9,525 nt of DNA, from positions 1-9,525 of the forward strand of contig CAMWRL010000065.1 in the NCBI GenBank assembly GCA_947176685.1. Direction: 5' to 3'. The first letter of the stretch is position 1. Each line of letters begins with the position of its first letter. Both the position numbers and the translations under genes were made by a program. This DNA comes from an uncultured Ruminococcus sp. (GTDB lineage Bacteria > Bacillota > Clostridia > Oscillospirales > Ruminococcaceae). Positions 1 to 4,877 of this stretch are shown in pieces. The notes beneath the pieces are model-generated. The model was not told the origin of the DNA, did not search any database, and saw only the letters and a list, made by a program, of their open reading frames with translations.

Positions 1-25
1 ATTATAAAATTTGCAATTAAATTTT

Positions 26-62
26 TTCGGAAAATTTCAGCAAATCAACATAAATTTCCGAA
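26..62 (-). repeat. Imperfect inverted repeat, possible weak dusB 3' hairpin
   Basis: The arm TTCGGAAAATTT (26-37) pairs with AAATTTCCGAA (52-62), giving about 11 base pairs with one bulged A around a 14-base loop. Read on the minus strand it lies about 125 bases after the dusB stop. The sequence after it in that direction is AT-rich but has no clean T run, so it is not a textbook intrinsic terminator. It may be an RNA 3'-end stabiliser or chance pairing in AT-rich DNA. Confidence 0.3.
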
Positions 63-84
63 TACTGTGTTTCAAAAAACAGCG

Positions 85-115
85 AATTTACGCCAAAAAA
101 CAGTTTATGTAAATT
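85..115 (-). terminator. Weak candidate terminator after dusB
   Basis: AATTTAC (85-91) pairs with GTAAATT (109-115) as a 7 base pair stem with a 17-base loop. On the minus strand the stem is followed within five bases by a run of six T (complement of 74-79). The stem is short and AT-rich, so the call is tentative. It is the first hairpin met after the dusB stop at 187 and the only one followed by a T run. Confidence 0.3.
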
Positions 116-186
116 ATTATTCCTCATTTTTGGTTATTCATACAAAATTTTAGTATAAAAATTGTGCATTTTTACTTTAAGGATAA

Positions 187-1176
187 TCAAAGACCCTTTG
201 AAGCCTGTAAACAGACAAATTCTTCTGCCAGCGCTTCGGCTTCCGCATAAGACGACAGTTGATAACAACGCCCACGGAATTTAGCAGAACCATAATAACC
301 ATTCATATACCACGCAGCGTTCTTGCGGGCTTCGTGCATGGCGAGTTCTTCGGTTTTTTCGCTAATACTTATTATAAGCCGGATATGTTCAAGCATAACA
401 CGCATTTTTTCAGAAACGTCCGGCGGTGTATATTCTCTGCCGTTTAAACGGGCTTCAATTTCGCTGAAAATAAACGGATTGCCGTAAGTTCCCCTGCCAA
501 TCATCACAAGGTCACATCCGGTTTTTTCGTACATCTCAACGCATGATTCAGCGTCCGCCACATCGCCGTTGCCGATTACCGGAATTTTTACAGCATTCTT
601 CACATCACGGATAACATTCCAGTCGGCTTCACCGCTGTAAAACTGGTCACGGGTTCTGCCGTGTACCGCAATTGCAGACGCTCCGGAGCTTTCAAGAGCT
701 TTTGCCATTTCAACGGCGTTTATATGTCCGCTGTCCCAGCCGGAACGGATTTTTACAGTTACAGGAACGTTTCCGGCGGATTTCACTGCTGATTCTGTGA
801 TTGCGGCGGCAAGTCCCACATCTTTCATAAGTGCCGAACCTGCTCCGGTGCTGACTACTTTCGGAACGGGACAGCCCATATTTATGTCAATGATGTCCGG
901 ACTGTACTGCAATACTATTTTAACGGCTTCTGCCATAAAATCGGGTTCACTGCCGAAAAGCTGTACTGCCATAGGTCTTTCGGAGTCCGTGACCGTACAT
1001 AATTCAGCGGTTTTGCGGTCGCTGTAACATATGCCCTTGGCGGAAACCATTTCGCTTACAAGATATGACGCACCGTATTTTTTACACATAAGTCTGTATG
1101 CACGGTCTGCCACGCCTGCCATTGGCGCAAGTACAGCGGTTTTCTTTATAGATACGTTACCGATATTTAAAGTCAT
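187..1176 (-). CDS. dusB: tRNA-dihydrouridine synthase, DusB family
   Basis: An FMN-dependent enzyme that reduces specific uridines in the tRNA D-loop region to dihydrouridine, using NADPH, in the cytoplasm. The 329-residue protein has the normal family length and all the signature blocks: APMAGVADRAYR near residues 17-28 (FMN phosphate and N-terminal signature), INMGCPVPKV at 98-107 with the catalytic Cys102, VKIRSGW at 141-147, VHGRTRDQFYSG at 171-182, IGNGD at 201-205 and the IGRG FMN-binding loop at 226-229. The C-terminal helical tRNA-binding domain (from about 255) carries the usual KNAAWY and KFRGR stretches. The ATG overlaps the upstream gtrA stop by four bases (ATGA). No strong ribosome binding site precedes it, so translation is probably coupled to gtrA. 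DusB and other bacterial Dus members share these motifs, but the TRDQFYSGEADW block fits DusB best. Nothing appears truncated. Confidence 0.95.
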   Translation of the reverse strand: MTLNIGNVSIKKTAVLAPMAGVADRAYRLMCKKYGASYLVSEMVSAKGICYSDRKTAELCTVTDSERPMAVQLFGSEPDFMAEAVKIVLQYSPDIIDINMGCPVPKVVSTGAGSALMKDVGLAAAITESAVKSAGNVPVTVKIRSGWDSGHINAVEMAKALESSGASAIAVHGRTRDQFYSGEADWNVIRDVKNAVKIPVIGNGDVADAESCVEMYEKTGCDLVMIGRGTYGNPFIFSEIEARLNGREYTPPDVSEKMRVMLEHIRLIISISEKTEELAMHEARKNAAWYMNGYYGSAKFRGRCYQLSSYAEAEALAEEFVCLQASKGL

Positions 1177-1649
1177 TCTGTCTGCCCGTCTTTCTTGCGG
1201 AATACAAAAACCTTACTGATTACATAATTTGCCACAAATATAATCACCTGACTCAAAAATGTAATAACGGTTTTATTAAGGTGCATTTTTTTGCAGAAAA
1301 TTGCAAATATAGCCCATTCCATAATAAGCGTGGCAACCCTTCCGCCATAGAATGCGAAAAAAGCTTTCCAAAATTCTTCCTTTGTTTTGGTTTCACTCTT
1401 GAAAACATACTTCTTGTTTGTAAAAAACGCAAACGTAACTGCCAGTATCCATGATATTGCTACACCTGCATCAGTTTCCCAATTAGGTTCACCCGGAACT
1501 ATTGCAAAAAACATCAGCTTTGATACAATTGAGATAACAGTTGTCAGTCCTCCGAAAAGCAGATACATCCATTTTTCCTCATACTTATAGTATATGTCCT
1601 GCAAAGGCTTCGGCAAAACCGAAACAACAGCTTTTATTAATTTTTCCAT
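1173..1649 (-). CDS. GtrA family small polytopic membrane protein
   Basis: A 158-residue membrane protein with four predicted hydrophobic segments (about 28-50, 60-77, 97-118 and 126-146). It carries the paired cytoplasmic motifs typical of GtrA proteins: FFTNKKYVFKS after helix 2 (75-85) and NYVISKVFVFRK after helix 4 (141-152). Family members are associated with moving or flipping polyprenyl-linked sugars across the membrane for surface polysaccharide or teichoic acid glycosylation. The specific substrate here cannot be read from sequence, and no glycosyltransferase gene is in the window. The ATG at 1649 is preceded by AGAAAGGA about 12 bases upstream. A nearer ATG 10 bases upstream is out of frame and soon stops. 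It is the first gene of an operon with dusB. The family call is firm, the function only generic. Confidence 0.88.
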   Translation of the reverse strand: MEKLIKAVVSVLPKPLQDIYYKYEEKWMYLLFGGLTTVISIVSKLMFFAIVPGEPNWETDAGVAISWILAVTFAFFTNKKYVFKSETKTKEEFWKAFFAFYGGRVATLIMEWAIFAIFCKKMHLNKTVITFLSQVIIFVANYVISKVFVFRKKDGQTE

Positions 1650-1686
1650 ATGTTTTCATAATCCTTTCTGTTTTGATGACTATATT

Positions 1687-1715
1687 ATAATAACAGCTAT
1701 CCGGAATTTTTTCAA
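1687..1715 (-). promoter_or_regulatory. Housekeeping sigma-A type promoter for gtrA-dusB
   Basis: On the minus strand TTGAAA (complement of 1710-1715) is followed after 17 bases by TATTAT (complement of 1687-1692). Each box matches five of six consensus positions (TTGACA, TATAAT) at optimal spacing. Transcription would start near 1680, giving a leader of about 30 bases before the gtrA ATG at 1649. A TATAAT also exists at 1684-1689, but its spacing to the same -35 would be 20, so the 17-base pairing is preferred. Confidence 0.6.
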
Positions 1716-1767
1716 GTCTTTTCAGAAAATTTTCATAATTAATTTATATAACGTGCGATTCCGGATA
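1698..1767. repeat. Ten-base inverted repeat, one arm in each divergent promoter
   Basis: TATCCGGAAT at 1698-1707 is exactly the reverse complement of ATTCCGGATA at 1758-1767, with 50 bases between arms and 60 bases centre to centre. The left arm lies inside the spacer of the gtrA promoter. The right arm contains the GGATA proposed as the -35 of the gerA promoter. Each arm holds the palindrome TCCGGA, which is common in the coding sequence of this window, so a chance match is possible. Confidence 0.4.
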
Positions 1768-1791
1768 TTATGAAAAATTATGTGCATAATA
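1763..1791 (+). promoter_or_regulatory. Candidate forespore (sigma-G type) promoter for the gerA operon
   Basis: GGATA (1763-1767) and CATAATA (1785-1791) are separated by 17 bases. The Bacillus sigma-G pattern is roughly GHATR, 17-18 bases, CATNHTA. The -10 is a full match and the -35 matches four of five. The predicted start near 1798 leaves about 15 bases before the gerA ribosome binding site. Germinant receptor operons are known sigma-G targets in Bacillus, so context and sequence agree, but no good sigma-A promoter had to be excluded experimentally. Confidence 0.5.
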
Positions 1792-1812
1792 TAAACAGAT
1801 TTTTTATTTGCA

Positions 1813-1818
1813 GAGGTG
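1813..1818 (+). promoter_or_regulatory. Ribosome binding site that sets the gerA start at TTG 1825
   Basis: GAGGTG at 1813-1818 is followed after six bases by TTG at 1825. The in-frame GTG at 1816 lies inside this Shine-Dalgarno sequence and has none of its own upstream. No in-frame ATG occurs for another 30 or so codons, by which point conserved N-terminal sequence has begun. TTG 1825 is therefore the better start, shortening the protein by three residues. Confidence 0.65.
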
Positions 1819-1824
1819 AAAATT

Positions 1825-3282
1825 TTGCATCAACAGAATTATAAGGAATTATCAATCATTCCCGACCTTAAACTGAATATCAAAAAAATCAAGGAAATTT
1901 CCGGCGGTTCGTCTGATGTAATGATAAATGAGTTTATAACCGGAAGTATTCATTGTGCCTTGATATGCTGCGAAGGTATGCTGTCAACGTCCACGATAAC
2001 TGAGCTTATTCTTGAGCCGATTGTCGGCATTGACGCTAAAAAGGATTCCCACGAACTTTTCCATTATATCCAGAACTTTCTGTTACTGTCAACAGACCGC
2101 CCCGTTGCTACAGAATATGACAGCCTTTTCCGTCTGATAAACTCAGGATTTGCGGTGCTTGTCGCTGACGGCATTAACAAGGCTCTTGCATTCGGAGTAC
2201 AGGGCTATGCCGTCCGGAGTATCTCAGAGCCGTCCGGTGAAGGCAATATTATGGGTTCGCATGAGGGTTTTGTGGAGGTTATACGTACAAATATGTCCCT
2301 TATACGCCGGAGACTGAAAACTCCTGAACTTGTTATGGAACTCTTTGTAAAGGGCGAAAAAAGCCGTACAGATTTGTGCCTGTGCTACATGAAAGACCGT
2401 GTGCCGTCCGATTTACTGGAGCGCATTCACAAGTCACTGGATAAAATAAAACTGGAAACTATTCTTTCTACCGGCTATATAAGACCATTCGTTGAAAGCG
2501 AAAACTTTGAACTTTTCAGTTCAACCGGAACTACTGAACGTCCGGACGTTCTCTGCTCAAAGCTCATTGAAGGACGGGTTGCACTGCTGATTGACGGAGT
2601 ACCCTTTGCAATAGTTATACCGAAACTTTTCTGCGAAAGTTTCCAAACCCTTGACGACTACTCTTTCAAACCATACTATTCTACTTTCATACGCTGGATT
2701 AAATATTTCGGATTTCTTATTTCGGTACTGCTTCCGGCAGTGTACGCCGCAATAGTTATATATCACCCTGAACTTTTAAACAGTACAATGCTTATGCTAC
2801 TTGTTGAAGCAGAACAGAATGCCCCGTTGTCGATACTCACGGAATCGCTTTTTGTGCTGCTTATGTACGAAATTATCAGAGAAGCCGGAATCCGTTTACC
2901 TAAACCAGTAGGCGGTGCGGTAAGCGTTGTAAGCGGTTTGATTATCGGCGATGCGGCTGTTGATTCCGGACTTATAAGCACTCCACTGCTGACAATGACC
3001 GCACTTGCTGTAATAAGCGGTTTTGTCGTTCCGGAACTCAACAGCACTATGACTGTTTTAAGATTTTCGTTTCTTATTGCAGGCGGAATATTCGGACTTT
3101 TCGGAGTCAGCATTCTTGCCTGTGCCGTACTCGTGAATATATGTTCAACGGAAGACTACGGTTTTCCATATACAGCTCCGCTGTCGCCTTTCAAGCCCGC
3201 AGGTCTGGACGATACCGCTATAAGAGCGACTTTCCCGAAAATGCAGTCACGGAATTTCACTGTAGAGGAGTACCACGAATAA
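1825..3282 (+). CDS. gerA: GerA-type spore germination receptor, A subunit
   Basis: The A subunit of a germinant receptor in the spore inner membrane, working with the B and C subunits encoded next. With the TTG start it has 485 residues, normal for the family. Counting from GTG 1816 (three residues more), the soluble N-terminal domain (about 1-290) carries the GFVEVIRTNMSLIRRRL block at 151-167 and the TERPDVLCSKLIEGRVA block with IDGVPF at 240-264. The membrane domain (about 297-443) has the family hallmark YEIIREAGIRLPKPVG at 351-366, followed by IGDAAVDSGLIS at 377-388. The tail from about 444 is polar. No frameshift or missing block is seen. The gene begins a three-gene operon and abuts gerB with no spacing. 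Which germinant it senses cannot be told. The family includes gerA, gerB and gerK type receptors, so the symbol is generic. Confidence 0.92.
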   Translation: MHQQNYKELSIIPDLKLNIKKIKEISGGSSDVMINEFITGSIHCALICCEGMLSTSTITELILEPIVGIDAKKDSHELFHYIQNFLLLSTDRPVATEYDSLFRLINSGFAVLVADGINKALAFGVQGYAVRSISEPSGEGNIMGSHEGFVEVIRTNMSLIRRRLKTPELVMELFVKGEKSRTDLCLCYMKDRVPSDLLERIHKSLDKIKLETILSTGYIRPFVESENFELFSSTGTTERPDVLCSKLIEGRVALLIDGVPFAIVIPKLFCESFQTLDDYSFKPYYSTFIRWIKYFGFLISVLLPAVYAAIVIYHPELLNSTMLMLLVEAEQNAPLSILTESLFVLLMYEIIREAGIRLPKPVGGAVSVVSGLIIGDAAVDSGLISTPLLTMTALAVISGFVVPELNSTMTVLRFSFLIAGGIFGLFGVSILACAVLVNICSTEDYGFPYTAPLSPFKPAGLDDTAIRATFPKMQSRNFTVEEYHE

Positions 3283-4284
3283 ATGACTAAAATCACTAAA
3301 AATCAGCTTGCGGCAATGCTCATTATAACCGATACTTTCGCACTGTTCTGCTTTCGGGGACAGATTTCATTTATAACTGTACTGGGCTTTGCTGTCGGAA
3401 CAGCAATACAATTTATAATGTCGCTTCCCCTCGTGAGATTTTGCAGTAAGGGAGATTCTATATCAAACTCCGGAAAAATCGTACAGTCAATATATTTGAT
3501 ATATCTGCTTATGTGGGGCGGAATGCTGTTTTCTATGCTGTGGAGGGCTTCGGACGTTATATACATTCCCTATGAAAACACAAGCGGCATATGGGGAAAA
3601 CTCCTGATTGCCGGAATGATTGCACTTGTATGTCTGTATTCGTCCTCAGCAGGTATCAAAGCTCTTTCACGGTCGTCTGTAATAGCAATGTCCGCCGGAG
3701 TTGTCTGCCTGCTGATAGTTGCCGTAAGTGCGGCGTTCGGCTCGGACTGGAATAATATTATTACTACAAAGACTTACGACAGCTTTATGACAGAAATCAC
3801 AAGAGGTTTTTTCCTTAGCGGCGGTCTGGGAAGTCTTGCGGTATTCCTGAGTTATGCAAAGGGCAGTCCCCTGAAAAATATATTATATTACTTTGCCGGA
3901 AAAATAATACTCACTGTTATTGTAATGCTTTCTTCAATACTTGTTGCAGGCGGTATCATGAAAATAACAGAATTTCCCATAGTGACTGCCGCACAATTAT
4001 CACAGCCGTTTTCAGTGCAGAGGATTGATTCATTGTTTCTGATAATATTTGCGGTGTTTGCGGTATTTTCAATAGCCGTCCAGAGCCTTGCGTCAACGGA
4101 ACTGCTTATAAAAATTTTTCCGGATTTCAGGAATCTGCGGACAACCTCTGTACTTGTTGTAATGATTGGTGCGGCATTTATGTTTTCCGGTGAAAACAAC
4201 AGTTTTATAAATATAATTGCCATAGGAGTTATTTTATTCCTGCTACCGATGATTATGTTAATGAAAAGAGGTTCAAAGAAATGA
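3283..4284 (+). CDS. gerB: GerB-type spore germination permease-like subunit
   Basis: The B subunit of the receptor, an APC-superfamily-like integral membrane protein proposed to bind the germinant. The 333 residues are somewhat shorter than the usual 360-370. About ten hydrophobic segments can be placed (9-23, 29-51, 68-87, 105-122, 131-151, 174-191, 199-223, 250-273, 286-301, 308-327). Family-like stretches are the FPIVTAAQLS region at 231-240 and the QRIDSLFLIIF block at 246-256, which matches the conserved E/QRxExxF region before helix 8. The ATG directly follows the gerA TAA with zero bases between. GAGGAG at 3265-3270 lies 12 bases upstream. The stop overlaps the gerC start by four bases (ATGA). 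Sequence identity to well-studied GerAB proteins looks low, so the call leans on topology, length and operon position as well as motifs. Confidence 0.85.
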   Translation: MTKITKNQLAAMLIITDTFALFCFRGQISFITVLGFAVGTAIQFIMSLPLVRFCSKGDSISNSGKIVQSIYLIYLLMWGGMLFSMLWRASDVIYIPYENTSGIWGKLLIAGMIALVCLYSSSAGIKALSRSSVIAMSAGVVCLLIVAVSAAFGSDWNNIITTKTYDSFMTEITRGFFLSGGLGSLAVFLSYAKGSPLKNILYYFAGKIILTVIVMLSSILVAGGIMKITEFPIVTAAQLSQPFSVQRIDSLFLIIFAVFAVFSIAVQSLASTELLIKIFPDFRNLRTTSVLVVMIGAAFMFSGENNSFINIIAIGVILFLLPMIMLMKRGSKK

Positions 4285-4814
4285 CTAACAAAATCATACT
4301 TCTGGGAATGCTTATATTATTTACGTTTACGGGCTGCGAATCTAACGGGCGTGTACACGATAAAAATTATCTCCGTGCGGTTTCCGTAAGCGGAGACAAC
4401 GAAAAAATCGTTACTTTTACTTTTTTCACGAAAGACGGAAAATATATTACAACATCAGGAAAAGACCTTACAGAAGCCAAGGAACTTGCCGAACTCCGCA
4501 CCGGAAAGAAAATTATTACGGGTTACACTGAAATGATTGTGCTTGACGGTAGCAACAGCGTTGATATACTGGAGTTTATGCTTCACAAATGGAAAGTCTC
4601 ACCGTCATGTATAATAGCGTATTCCGAAGATGGCGATGTTTTTGACAGCAGTGTTGAAAAACTTACGGGGTCAGTCAACAACGCCATCAGTCAGGGAAAA
4701 GCTCCGGAATGTGATATAATCACCGTTATGAGCAGACTTTTAGGGGAAAATCAGTCCGCACAGGTTGCCGGAATATCCTCTGACGGAATAATTTCCGTAC
4801 ACACGATAAATTAA
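4281..4814 (+). CDS. gerC: Half-length GerC-type spore germination lipoprotein
   Basis: The third subunit of the germinant receptor, expected to be a lipoprotein on the outer face of the spore inner membrane. The N-terminus has a short charged start, a hydrophobic core (about 5-17) and FTGC ending at Cys19. This is an acceptable if imperfect lipobox, with Phe rather than Leu at -3. Residues 28-120 follow the GerAC N-terminal domain layout: a beta-rich start (LRAVSVSG), a strand pair (IVTFTFFTKDGKYITTSG), the helix with TEAKELAEL, then KIITGYTEMIVLDG and a helix running into a region ending IIAYSEDGDV. Known GerC proteins are about 370 residues. This one stops at 177 and lacks the usual C-terminal domains. 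It overlaps gerB by four bases, and the polA promoter starts three bases after the stop, so no remnant of a longer gene exists downstream. Position in the operon supports the call strongly, sequence moderately. Confidence 0.78.
   Translation: MTNKIILLGMLILFTFTGCESNGRVHDKNYLRAVSVSGDNEKIVTFTFFTKDGKYITTSGKDLTEAKELAELRTGKKIITGYTEMIVLDGSNSVDILEFMLHKWKVSPSCIIAYSEDGDVFDSSVEKLTGSVNNAISQGKAPECDIITVMSRLLGENQSAQVAGISSDGIISVHTIN
4708..4720 (+). repeat. Copy of the polA -10 region inside gerC
   Basis: The 13-mer AATGTGATATAAT at 4708-4720 recurs exactly at 4833-4845, where it forms the extended -10 of the polA promoter. Here it lies in the gerC coding sequence and is part of a GTGAT-ATA-ATCAC near-palindrome at 4711-4723. 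There is no recognisable -35 at 17 bases, so if it is a promoter it would rely on the extended -10 alone. Confidence 0.35.
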
Positions 4815-4816
4815 GT

Positions 4817-4845
4817 TTGCTATTTCCGTTACAATGTGATATAAT
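4817..4845 (+). promoter_or_regulatory. Extended -10 sigma-A promoter for polA
   Basis: TTGCTA (4817-4822), a 17-base spacer and a perfect TATAAT (4840-4845) preceded by TG one base away (4837-4838) form an extended -10 promoter. The -35 begins three bases after the gerC stop codon. Transcription would start near 4852, about 26 bases before the polA ATG. No terminator separates gerC from this promoter, so gerA transcription could read into polA. Confidence 0.72.
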
Positions 4846-4860
4846 ATAAAGTATCATATT
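4833..4860 (+). repeat. Inverted repeat over the polA -10 and start site
   Basis: AATGTGATA (4833-4841) and TATCATATT (4852-4860) are reverse complements at eight of nine positions, the ninth being a G-T wobble in RNA, around a 10-base centre. The element covers the -10 box and the expected transcription start. That is the usual place for a repressor operator, but in AT-rich promoter DNA it may be coincidence. Confidence 0.35.
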
Positions 4861-4877
4861 ACTAAGGAGAATGAATT

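Larger units (their letters stand above)
1..186. other. AT-rich non-coding stretch downstream of dusB
   Basis: No open frame with a plausible start and ribosome binding site was found in these 186 bases. The stretch is strongly AT-rich and lies 3' of the leftward-reading dusB gene. It holds two inverted repeats (26-62 and 85-115, listed separately) and a direct repeat of the 10-mer CAAAAAACAG at 73-82 and 94-103, spaced 21 bases apart. The neighbour to the left is outside the window, so whether this is a shared 3' region or includes a promoter cannot be told. Confidence 0.6.

Noticed and set aside
73..103. Direct repeat CAAAAAACAG at 73-82 and 94-103 (21-base period)
   Set aside because: Two copies of an A-rich 10-mer in AT-rich DNA are weak evidence. 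There is no third copy and no adjacent promoter to regulate, so neither an operator array nor a CRISPR is supported.
130..159. TTGGTT, 18 bases, TATAAA on the plus strand before position 187
   Set aside because: It could be a promoter but would only give RNA antisense to dusB. In such AT-rich DNA weak matches are expected, and no plus-strand gene follows before 1825.
2763..3113. A 116-codon minus-strand open frame opposite gerA
   Set aside because: It lies fully inside the conserved GerA membrane domain, is rich in Ser/Thr/Ile as expected of an antisense frame, and shows no family signature.
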